Shown here: positions 52,027 to 59,972 of the stretch, one piece after another
Position numbering within the stretch: position 1 is the stretch's first letter
How the letters are laid out: every line of letters begins with the position of its first letter
NCBI GenBank assembly: GCA_022843925.1
Contig: JALHMS010000021.1
Span: forward strand, 29,025 to 93,024
From: Burkholderiales bacterium
GTDB lineage: Bacteria > Pseudomonadota > Gammaproteobacteria > Burkholderiales > Ga0077523
Length of the DNA: 64,000 nucleotides
Direction: 5' to 3'
Translations under genes and position numbers: made by a program
Notes under the pieces: model-generated
The model's input: only the letters and a program-made list of their open reading frames with translations
Database searches by the model: none
Told to the model about the DNA's origin: nothing

Positions 52027-53279
52027 GCCCCATCCTCCACTCCACTCCGGCCGATACGCCGCGCCTCCAACTCCCGCCGAGTCTTGTCGATTTCCGCTTC
52101 CAGCAGCTTCGCGTCCGGCAACACAGTCTGGTACTCGGCCGCCATCACCTTGTTGGGCAGGCCTTCCAACGCATAGTGCGCCTCGTTGCGGCCCTTGCTG
52201 GTGCACAGCACCAGGCCCACCGGCGGGTTTTCGCCGGGCTTCATCCAGTGCTCGCGGGCGTAGTTCAGGTACATGTGCATCTGACCGGCGTCGGCATGAC
52301 TGAATTTGCCGATCTTCAGATCGATGACCAGCAGACATTTGAGGCCGCGGTGGAAGAACAGCAGATCGACGCGAAACCAGTTGTCGTCCACCCGCAGTCG
52401 CCGCTGCCGGCCCACGAAGGCGAAGTCGTCGCCCAGCTCCAGCAGGAAGTCGGACAGGTGCTGGATCAGCGCCTCTTCCAGGTCCGATTCGGAGTACTCG
52501 TCCTTGAGGTTGAGGAACTCCAGGACGAAGGGATCCATCAGCGCCTGTTCTGGCGTGACGGCGTCTCCTGGTTCGGCCGCCTCGGCCTTTTGCAGCATGG
52601 CCGCCTTGTTGCGCGACAGAGCGATGCGTTCATAGAACTGGCTGTCGACCTGGCGGTCGAGCTGGCGCACGCTCCAGCCGCAGCGCAGCGCTTCGGTTTC
52701 GTAGAAGGCACGCGCCGATTCGGACTTGACGGACAACAGGCGCACGTAGGCTGACCATGGCAGGGGGAAGGCTTGGGCCAGAGCCGGGAGGCCAGGGAAA
52801 TCTACAGATAGTGTCTGGCGTATCTGCAGGGCCGGAGATTTTGCAGACAGCGTCTGCAAAATCCGCTCGGCGGGCCACGCCAGGTAGAAGCTGCGCATCT
52901 GTGCAAGGTTGCGCCAGCCGAATCCGCGCCCGAACTGCCGGCTTAGATCCACTCCGAGGCGCTTGATCAAGTCTTCCCCGTAGCCGGCTCGATCTCGCCC
53001 ACCCTGGTCAAACTCGACAATGCGCCGGCCGATCTCCCAGTAGGTGGTGGTCATCACTGCATTGACGCTGCGGGCAGCGGCATGGCGGGCGCCTTCCAGC
53101 AAGGCGACGATGTCGCCGTGGATACCGCCGTAGTCCGGCCCAGCATCGATGCTGCCGCTGCCGGGGACGAGTTCGCTCCTGGGGTGCCCCTCCGTGCCGC
53201 GCACCGCGGGATGAACGCTTCGCAGCGGCCGAGCGCGTTCATTGAAGTACCGTCGGCCTGCGACCACCAGTGTCCGCAC
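52023..53279 (-). CDS. DUF1016 (YhcG) family PDDEXK nuclease
   Basis: 418 aa from GTG 53279; the first ~50 residues are unlike the family, so the true start may be downstream. The N-terminal DUF1016_N (~52-220) shows DIVALLEGARHAAARSVNAV, TYWEIGRRIVEFDQGG, FGRGFGWRNLAQMRSFYLAWP and FPLPWSAYVRLLSVK. The C-terminal PDDEXK nuclease has RVDLLFFHRGLKCLLVIDLK, with catalytic Asp, Asp and Lys, and GKFSHADAGQMHMYLNYA. It may be a DNase in conflict systems and often sits near type I restriction genes. A 27-bp palindrome is embedded in the coding sequence (52837-52863). It overlaps the HsdS-like gene by ATGA. Confidence 0.9.
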   Translation of the reverse strand: MRTLVVAGRRYFNERARPLRSVHPAVRGTEGHPRSELVPGSGSIDAGPDYGGIHGDIVALLEGARHAAARSVNAVMTTTYWEIGRRIVEFDQGGRDRAGYGEDLIKRLGVDLSRQFGRGFGWRNLAQMRSFYLAWPAERILQTLSAKSPALQIRQTLSVDFPGLPALAQAFPLPWSAYVRLLSVKSESARAFYETEALRCGWSVRQLDRQVDSQFYERIALSRNKAAMLQKAEAAEPGDAVTPEQALMDPFVLEFLNLKDEYSESDLEEALIQHLSDFLLELGDDFAFVGRQRRLRVDDNWFRVDLLFFHRGLKCLLVIDLKIGKFSHADAGQMHMYLNYAREHWMKPGENPPVGLVLCTSKGRNEAHYALEGLPNKVMAAEYQTVLPDAKLLEAEIDKTRRELEARRIGRSGVEDGA

Positions 53280-53298
53280 TTGGGACGGCCCGGCACGA

Positions 53299-54114
53299 TC
53301 ACGACTGCACCTCGATGGCTTCGTTCAGCGCCAGCTTCCAAGTCGCGTCACGACGCGAAGCCTCTGCCAATGCGGGGACCAGCGGCTTGACGGCGGGATC
53401 AAGGGCGGCGAAGTGCCTCGCGCTTTCAGCGTATGCGCGCAATGCCAGCGCCTGCCTCGTGTGGCCCGCCTGTTCGATGAGGTAGCCCAGGCGGCGCACC
53501 ACAGCGCCTTCGTAGTGCGCTGCCGCCCTTGCCAGCCGGCGCGGATCGGCGCATGCGCCAAGATCCTTGGCGATCTGTGCCACGCTGCCAAGGCCGCCTG
53601 CCCGATGCATGTAGCGAGCGCAGTCGAGCAGCGTCAGCTCGACGCCGGCAACGACGGCGAAGCCGGCTGGCGTCTTGATCGCCTCGACGAACGAGGCGTC
53701 GTTGCACGCGGCAAAGGTCTCGGGCTCTTGGTAGATGAACTTCAAGCGATGTGCGCCGAGTGTCAGGTCGCGCAATTGGCGAGGTGCCACCACCTGGAAG
53801 ACCATGGCCGCCTGATGCGACGAGCCGTGGTGGGCCGCCGCGGTCAGTAGCGACACCCGGTAGCCCAGGCCCTGATGCTTCAGCAGCGGGTCGATCCACT
53901 CGGCTGGGTCCGCGGCCCCTGCTGCTCTGTGTTCTGGCCTCACGATGAGGTAAAACCCGTGTCTTGGACTGACCAGCTTGCCCTTGGCAACCGCACGCGT
54001 GAGGGCCGGCGACAACGCGCTGACGGCGATGCCGGAGGCGACCGCCTCGTCGCGACTGAACCAGCCCCGCCCCGCGGCGAGACGGTCGTCGATGAAGGTG
54101 TGCAGGGCGCCCAT
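53299..54114 (-). CDS. AbiEi-family antitoxin-like regulator, orphan
   Basis: 271 aa. An N-terminal winged helix (~5-58: FIDDRLAAGRGWFSRDEAVASGIAVSALSPALTRAVAKGKLVSPRHGFYLIV) is followed by the AbiEi C-terminal domain (~65-200: GYRVSLLTAAAHHGSSHQAAMVFQVVAPRQ, KTPAGFAVVAGVELTLLDCARYMHRAGGL). An AbiEii nucleotidyltransferase should follow but is absent; the next gene, 20 bp on, is the DUF1016 nuclease. It therefore either lost its toxin or now serves as repressor of the nuclease-HsdS-TOTE run. Region 54115-54320 is probably its promoter. Confidence 0.85.
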   Translation of the reverse strand: MGALHTFIDDRLAAGRGWFSRDEAVASGIAVSALSPALTRAVAKGKLVSPRHGFYLIVRPEHRAAGAADPAEWIDPLLKHQGLGYRVSLLTAAAHHGSSHQAAMVFQVVAPRQLRDLTLGAHRLKFIYQEPETFAACNDASFVEAIKTPAGFAVVAGVELTLLDCARYMHRAGGLGSVAQIAKDLGACADPRRLARAAAHYEGAVVRRLGYLIEQAGHTRQALALRAYAESARHFAALDPAVKPLVPALAEASRRDATWKLALNEAIEVQS

Positions 54115-54320
54115 GCCAAAGCATATGCGAATTCAAGCGAAATGCGATCGCCCTTGCATACGTGAGTGTGGTCCTGGGCCTCCCCGGTTTCTAAGATGGC
54201 GGACGATTCCAGCATCGCTCAGGCAAGCTGCTGCGCGCACATCGCATCGGGGATATGCGCAGCCGGCGATCGCCTCTGTTCAGACGAGAACGCCCCCCGG
54301 GCCAGTCTGCGCATAACAAC

Positions 54321-55187
54321 TTACCGACCTACGTAAATCGCCGTCACCTGCTCCCTCTCATGCCCAAGCTCCCGGCTGATGACGATGCGCGCTTCCCGAT
54401 CGAGCTCCTTCTGGTTCGGCGTCAGTTCCCTTGACCTCGGCCCTCCGGCCGCCGGTGCCTGCCATCCCGTGAGTTCCCGGTAACGCTGCTGGGCGTACTG
54501 ATGTCGATGACCGTGAACGCGGTGAATACCCGCCCGCGCGCAGTGATGCTCGAGGCGGCGCAGTTGTGCCACGTAGGTGAGGTCCGCCGGAATCAGACTG
54601 CCCTGCCCGACCAGCCTCTTCGCTTCTGCGAGCACGGCGCGCTGTTCGTCTGACCGGATTGGGATCTCCCGCGCCCGCCCACCCTTGGTCCATGAAGGCT
54701 GCAGCGCCAGCACCTCGCCTCGGTCAGCCACGGCGGGACGGATCTTCAGAGACTCTTCGCGCCGCAGACCGAAGGCCGCCTGGAATCGCAACGATAGGCA
54801 CAGATGCGGATCAGCGATCTTCGCCAGGTCGCCCGTGCTCAGCACGCGTGCCTTGCTCTCGTTGGTGACGTACCGACGCTCGGGGATGCCGTAGTGGTCG
54901 TTCGCGCGGGCGACGACGTTCTGCTTGGCGATCTTCTCGGCCCACCAGCGGAGCACCGCCATCCGGTTCTTGATGGTGCCGGCGCTCAAACCCTCGGTGG
55001 TCCAGCGCTGGACGAGGGCGTCCACGTGCTTCGGCTTCAGGCCCTGCACGGCGAGATGATGGAAGCCGAGTGCGTGGAGCTGTTTGGCAACGAGGGCAAG
55101 GATCCGCTCCCGCGCGGTGCGGGTGGCGTAGCTGCCCTTGAGGTTCCGCTGGCACATCTGCTTGAGCTGGAAGTTCAGATCTCGCAT
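54321..55187 (-). CDS. ICE-type integrase-domain protein (tyrosine recombinase)
   Basis: 288 aa from ATG 55187, where family members start (MRDLNFQLKQMCQRN); the SD is weak and the frame is open upstream. The N-terminal SAM-like domain (~1-110) has SYATRTARERILALVAKQLHALGF and SAGTIKNRMAVLRWWAEKI. The catalytic part keeps Arg in FGLRREESLKI, His/Arg in GHRHQYAQQRY, His in ELGHER and Tyr in TAIYVGR at the C-terminus. This family is typical of integrative conjugative elements in Beta- and Gammaproteobacteria. It marks the right part of the island and is codirectional with the AbiEi-DUF1016-TOTE genes. Confidence 0.88.
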   Translation of the reverse strand: MRDLNFQLKQMCQRNLKGSYATRTARERILALVAKQLHALGFHHLAVQGLKPKHVDALVQRWTTEGLSAGTIKNRMAVLRWWAEKIAKQNVVARANDHYGIPERRYVTNESKARVLSTGDLAKIADPHLCLSLRFQAAFGLRREESLKIRPAVADRGEVLALQPSWTKGGRAREIPIRSDEQRAVLAEAKRLVGQGSLIPADLTYVAQLRRLEHHCARAGIHRVHGHRHQYAQQRYRELTGWQAPAAGGPRSRELTPNQKELDREARIVISRELGHEREQVTAIYVGR

Positions 55188-55581
55188 GCGGGTCGGTGCT
55201 CCGTGAAGATCGCGAAAGGGTTTGGTGTGTGACGACGCTCTGTTGAGTGTTTCTGTCCGGCACGACCGCCTGGGCGGTTCGTACGCTGCAAGGGACACGA
55301 GGACACCACTCCTGTTGTGTGCAGGGCTGGGACTGCTTGCCGCGGCTGCACCCGCTCTTGGCGACGATCCGGATTCCCTGGCGGGAAGTCCGTGACCGCA
55401 TCGAGCCATGACACCCGGCTCGGGGCTGCGCCTTGGGGGCGCGAGGGATGTCGTCGGAGGGACGACGAGGGAGATCGCTGGGTGCGATCGAGGGGGGAAC
55501 GGAGAGCGATTGAGCTCGTCACTCGCGTGCATCACTTCCGGATGCCTGGGGCAAAGGATTGATGCGGCGGGAAAACTGGGC

Positions 55582-55838
55582 GTCGTCACTACCGGCTTGC
55601 GCCGGGGTAGTGACGACGCTGGTCGTGCGCACGATCGGTCAGAACTGACCGTTGTTTGAAGTTGCCGCGGATGACCGACGACAGAGTTGACTGTCTCTCC
55701 AGGCCTTGCGGCCTCCCGGTATCGAAGGAGAGACACCGGCTTGCTTGCGGTCTGTGACCATCGCTGCGGCAGCGGGTTTCCCACCGCGCCGCTCGCCCCC
55801 GGCCTGAGAGGGGCCGGCGGCGGCACCGTGGAAAACCC
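55582..55838. repeat. Cluster of three nested palindromes
   Basis: Hairpin 1 (55582-55617): GTCGTCACTACC / GGTAGTGACGAC with inner GGC-TTGC-GCC. Hairpin 2 (55693-55734): GTCTCTCC / GGAGAGAC with inner AGGCC-TTGC-GGCCT. Hairpin 3 (55774-55838): GGGTTTCCCAC / GTGGAAAACCC (one mismatch) with inner CCGGCC-TGAGAG-GGCCGG. They are evenly spaced in the ~1 kb upstream of the integrase. No gene is supportable in 55188-56187. Confidence 0.7.
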
Positions 55839-56187
55839 GGGACGTTCGTTGACGTCCGGAAACGTTCGGATGGGTCAGCGCTAATCAACCGACGACCGAT
55901 AACGATCCGCCTGCTCACTGTGTTTCGTGGGCGAGCCCGCCAAGGTCGACGATTCTCGGATATCGGTCATCGACGTCGTGGTCGGTGCCGAACCATTGGC
56001 GCGGATACGTCCCGGGGCAGCGGGGGGCGATTTCGGAGGACTTGCCGGCCTTGCCGTCGGCCGAGGCGTTGCACTGTTGAGGTGTTGCACGTGGGGATGG
56101 TGCCCCCCATCCCCCCAAGGCAGTGCGCAGTTCCTGCGTGTGCATCAACGCTGAACTTGTCGGCAGCGCCGTGCGCTTCCTCGCCCT

Positions 56188-57228
56188 TCACCGTCGCTCG
56201 ACACCGATCCATCGGATGAACGAGATCAGGTCATCTCGTTCCTCACGGCTGATCGCCGGCAGACTCCCAGCCACGTTTCTGCGGTAGTAGAGCTCCAGAT
56301 CCACGGCCTCTTCGAGGGTGGTCACACCACCGTCGTGGAAGTACGGTGCGGTCGCAGCGGCATGCCTGAGGGAGGGTGTGCGGAACTTGCCGATGTCCTG
56401 CGGGTTGCCCGTCGCGTTGAATCGGCCGAGTGCGGCCAGATTCCTGTCCCCCAGGATGGCGTCACCGGCGCCCCGTCCGCGGTGATGCTGGTGGCGGTGA
56501 AGCACCGCATCCAATGGTTCGTCCATCGAGGCGAGTTCGAGCCCCAGTGCGTGATACTCGTCGTCCGTCGTCGGAGTCCCGGTTTCGTCGATGCGGTGGC
56601 AGGTCGCGCAGCCCGCCGGCCCCACGAACAATGCACGGCCCCGCGCCACCTCCACCGGAAGCACCTGTGTCGATGACGCAGCAGCATCCTCCCTTGCCGC
56701 TCGCTTGCCAGATAGCGAGCGCACGAATGCCACGAGCCCTCGCGCGATCATGGATTCCGAGATCCGGGCGCCGAAATGCTCGCCGCCGAACGCATCATCG
56801 ATCAGCGGTCCATAGGCGGGATTCTCGGATACGCGGTCCAGAAGCTCATCGAGATCGGACAGGCCATGCTCGACGGTCGTGGTGTACGGGGCGAGGACCT
56901 GTTCTTCCAGCGTCGCCGTGCGACCGTCCCAGTTGAAGACACCGTGGTCCTCGAGATCCAGCAGTGTCGGAACATTTCGAGTTCCCTTCCGACCCCAGAC
57001 CCCTTGCCCAACGTTTCGGCCGTCGGCGTAGCCGAGTTCCGGGCGATGACAGGAGGCGCAACTCACCTTGCCATCCGCACTCAGGGAAGCATCGAAGAAC
57101 AGTGCGCGACCGAATGCCACCAGTGGTGGACTGTCCGGGAATCTGCTCCCATCCGAAGGGATCGAGGCGCCGAGGAGTCCCCACGACGCAGACACAATGC
57201 ATGCAGTTCGAAGAATTATGGATTGCAT
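56188..57228 (-). CDS. Di-haem cytochrome c peroxidase / MauG-like protein
   Basis: 346 aa from ATG 57228 (57234 is an in-frame GTG/ATG alternative). A signal peptide covers ~1-23. Two haem c sites are present: CASCH (~57-61) and CATCH (~207-211), in a bacterial CcpA/MauG fold with LVAFGRALFFDASLSADGKVSCASCH, GRKGTRNVPTLLDL, FNWDGRTATLEEQVLAP and the distal FRTPSLRHAAATAPYFHDGGVTTLEEAV. The family reduces H2O2 in the periplasm or oxidises protein side chains. There are no mau or cytochrome neighbours. It is divergent from the large secreted proteins, sharing the 57235-57387 promoter region. Confidence 0.92.
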   Translation of the reverse strand: MQSIILRTACIVSASWGLLGASIPSDGSRFPDSPPLVAFGRALFFDASLSADGKVSCASCHRPELGYADGRNVGQGVWGRKGTRNVPTLLDLEDHGVFNWDGRTATLEEQVLAPYTTTVEHGLSDLDELLDRVSENPAYGPLIDDAFGGEHFGARISESMIARGLVAFVRSLSGKRAAREDAAASSTQVLPVEVARGRALFVGPAGCATCHRIDETGTPTTDDEYHALGLELASMDEPLDAVLHRHQHHRGRGAGDAILGDRNLAALGRFNATGNPQDIGKFRTPSLRHAAATAPYFHDGGVTTLEEAVDLELYYRRNVAGSLPAISREERDDLISFIRWIGVERR

Positions 57229-57387
57229 CGTCATAAGCCGTTAAGGCTATCTTCGATCCTTTTTCTCATTCCGATTTCATGATGTACGCACTTTCTCTGG
57301 TGCATTCCAGAAACGTCCATCATGATCCGTGCAGCCGCACCATGTTCCAGAAGCACTTTACCTACTTCTGCCATAAGGTTGCCCGAC

Positions 57388-59958
57388 ATGACCTCCTCCG
57401 CTCGCGATGCGAATCACAGGTCCCCGACCGTGACCCGACGTGGCTTGTTTCCCGTGTCGATGGGGCGGTTGATGGCGAGCGTCTGGTTCATTCTCGCAGC
57501 CTTGATGCTTCATGCGGCGGCGCATGCGCAGACTATCCGCTACACCTATGACGAAGTCGGGCGGCTGAAGAGTGTCACGAATTCCGCGAACGAAACTGCC
57601 GAGTACGTATACGACGCCGCGGGGAACCTGACCCAGGTCCGGCGCACAGCGGCAAACGTTCCGGCAGTGACGGAGTTCACACCGGACCGCGGGCCGGTCG
57701 GTACCGTGGTGACCGTCGTCGGCGCCAACTTCGGGGCCACCCCGGGTGCCAACACGGTGAGGTTCAACGGCACGCTGGCGACAGTGAGCAGCGCCTCCGC
57801 GACACAGCTCGTCGCGACAGTGCCCGCGGGTGCCACGACGGGCGCGATTTCCGTGCAGACCACTGCCGGAACGGGGACCAGCGCGCAGAGCTTCACGGTC
57901 ACGGGAAGTGCGACGGGACTTCCGCCACCCACTGTCTCGGGAATCTCTCCCGCCTCCGGCATCGTCGGCGCCTCGATCACGATTTCAGGCACAAACTTCA
58001 ACACGACGCCGGGCATGACCAAGGTCTACCTGAACCAGACCTTGGCGGTCATCCAGTCGATCTCTGCAACGTCGATCACCATCACCGTCCCGCAGCAAAC
58101 GGGCAGTGGCCGTATCCGTGTGGTCACGCTGTCGGGGACGGCATCGAGTGCCAGTGATTTCGTGGTCATCCCGCAGAACGGTCAATGGCAGCAGGCAGAC
58201 TTCTCCGGGACGACGCTGCGGGTCGCACTTGGCGGCAGTGTCTCGGGCAACCTGGCCGCCACGACCACCCAGACGCGCTGGCTGGTGATTCTGTTCGAAG
58301 GTGGCAGCGATGTCCCGATGACGATCGACTTCCCCACCTATTCCGCGACAGCGCCGTCACCGCCCGGCAGCCCAGGGGCGGAATGGGAGGTTCGCGGTCT
58401 TCGCAATGAGGTGCTGACGAGTTCGGGTTTCGAGTCAGCAAATGCCACGATACCAACGCGGCTCTCGTTCCGAAAGCGGTCCATCCACATTCCGCCCACC
58501 CCGATTGCCGGGACCTACGCGCTGTTGGTAAGGATTGTTGGATCCGGTACGGCATCCATGGGCCTGACTGCCAACTTGCGCTCGGATCTGGAGCTTGTTC
58601 CCGACGGGGCCCAGCGTGTCTTCGCGACGACTTTCCAAGGTCAGGCAGTGCGGTACTACTTCACGGGCGTGGCAGGGCAGAACTTGGGCCTCGCGCTACA
58701 CGGGCACACCCAGACAGGCGGTTCGGAAGCCACCGGGATTGACATACGGCGTCCCGATTGGTCCCACCTTCTGGACGGGGCAGCCTCCAGCTTTTCATGC
58801 GGCGGGCCGTTCAATTCTGTGAACTGCGCCACGAATCTCAATCGGATTCCTCTCACGGCGATCTACAGCGTGATCGTCAAGGCCCCCGTCTCCAGTTCCT
58901 CGATTACGAGCGTGGGAGGCACGCTGTGGCTGTCGAACGACCTGGTCGTCGGGACGATGGCGCTCGACACCGACGTGAACATCCCGCCATTGCGGGTCGG
59001 TCAGAACGCGAGGCTGCTGTTCAGCGGGACGGGAGGTCAGCGGTATGGGCTGTCTATTTCGAACGTCAACTTGACGCCGGTCGAGCCACAGGGCCCCGCA
59101 CCGACCAGCATCTGGAGCTCGGCCGGCGTCATGGTGACGGTACCCAACGGTCAGGGGCTGTCCGGAGCGACGGAAGCCAACAACGTGCGCTCGTATGAGT
59201 GGCCTCCGATGCCCGCCACCGATCTGTACACCGTCATCGTCGACCCCAAGAACGGGTCGTCTGGGACAGCACAGATGCGCCTTTGGCAGGCGCTGAGCGG
59301 TGTCATATCGGTGGATGGGCCATCCGTACCACTGACCCTCATCAAGGGGCAGGTTGCGCGCTACTCGTTCGTTGTCGCAAGCGCTGGCCAGAACCGTGGG
59401 ATCGGTATCAGCAACGTCGCCGTCACACCGGCTGGGGCGACTCCCGCAACCATTTCGTTACTCCGCTCGAACGGTACGTCTGTGACCGGGGTTGGTCCCA
59501 ACATAGGGTTGTTGGGTACCTCCTACATGCTGAACGGATCGAATCTCCCGGCGGACACCTACACGCTGGAGGTGGTGCCGCAGAACAACAGTACGTCTTC
59601 GAGCCTGAGTCTGACCGTGTCGACCGATGTGGTCGGCGAGTTGGTGCTAAACACGGCGTATCCACTTTCGGTGGACCGGCGTGGACGGGATGCGCGGCTC
59701 TCCTTCAGCGGGACGGCCGGACAGAATCGGCGCTTGACGGTCAGCGGGCTCACCACGGGGCCGTCACCGACCAATGCCTCTATCGAGGTGAAGGTGCTCC
59801 ACCCCAACGGGACGACACAGTCGTATTCCGGCTCGGTCAACCCCAGCAGCGGAATCGTGAACTTCGCGAACTTACCCGCCACCGGCACCTACACGATCTG
59901 GTTCGATCAGCCGAACGGCCTGACCTTCAACCTCTCCGCCACCCTGACCCAGTACTGA
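57388..59958 (+). CDS. Large exported IPT/TIG-domain protein with a YD-repeat start
   Basis: 856 aa from ATG 57388 (AAGG 8 nt upstream); later ATGs at 57460 and 57472 are possible. The signal helix is ASVWFILAALMLHAAAHA. Directly after it come two YD (Rhs) repeats, YTYDEVGRLKSVTN and YVYDAAGNLTQVRR. Then two IPT/TIG immunoglobulin-like domains (FTPDRGPVGTVVTVVGANFG, ISPASGIVGASITISGTNF) and about five repeated beta domains resembling pre-peptidase C-terminal domains (LRVGQNARLLFSGTGGQRYGLSISNV and similar). It appears to be a surface or secreted adhesin-like protein. It ends 14 bp before the Rhs gene, so the two are cotranscribed. Confidence 0.85.
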   Translation: MTSSARDANHRSPTVTRRGLFPVSMGRLMASVWFILAALMLHAAAHAQTIRYTYDEVGRLKSVTNSANETAEYVYDAAGNLTQVRRTAANVPAVTEFTPDRGPVGTVVTVVGANFGATPGANTVRFNGTLATVSSASATQLVATVPAGATTGAISVQTTAGTGTSAQSFTVTGSATGLPPPTVSGISPASGIVGASITISGTNFNTTPGMTKVYLNQTLAVIQSISATSITITVPQQTGSGRIRVVTLSGTASSASDFVVIPQNGQWQQADFSGTTLRVALGGSVSGNLAATTTQTRWLVILFEGGSDVPMTIDFPTYSATAPSPPGSPGAEWEVRGLRNEVLTSSGFESANATIPTRLSFRKRSIHIPPTPIAGTYALLVRIVGSGTASMGLTANLRSDLELVPDGAQRVFATTFQGQAVRYYFTGVAGQNLGLALHGHTQTGGSEATGIDIRRPDWSHLLDGAASSFSCGGPFNSVNCATNLNRIPLTAIYSVIVKAPVSSSSITSVGGTLWLSNDLVVGTMALDTDVNIPPLRVGQNARLLFSGTGGQRYGLSISNVNLTPVEPQGPAPTSIWSSAGVMVTVPNGQGLSGATEANNVRSYEWPPMPATDLYTVIVDPKNGSSGTAQMRLWQALSGVISVDGPSVPLTLIKGQVARYSFVVASAGQNRGIGISNVAVTPAGATPATISLLRSNGTSVTGVGPNIGLLGTSYMLNGSNLPADTYTLEVVPQNNSTSSSLSLTVSTDVVGELVLNTAYPLSVDRRGRDARLSFSGTAGQNRRLTVSGLTTGPSPTNASIEVKVLHPNGTTQSYSGSVNPSSGIVNFANLPATGTYTIWFDQPNGLTFNLSATLTQY

Positions 59959-59972
59959 GCGAGATGCCGACC

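Noticed and set aside
52837..52863. An intrinsic terminator within the nuclease gene
   Set aside because: The palindrome lies mid-gene in an intact reading frame and conserved sequence continues on both sides, so termination here is unlikely.
53054..53341. A possible AbiEii toxin after the second AbiEi gene
   Set aside because: No nucleotidyltransferase motif (GGT...DID) is present in any frame between 53000 and 53300; only the DUF1016 gene is supported.
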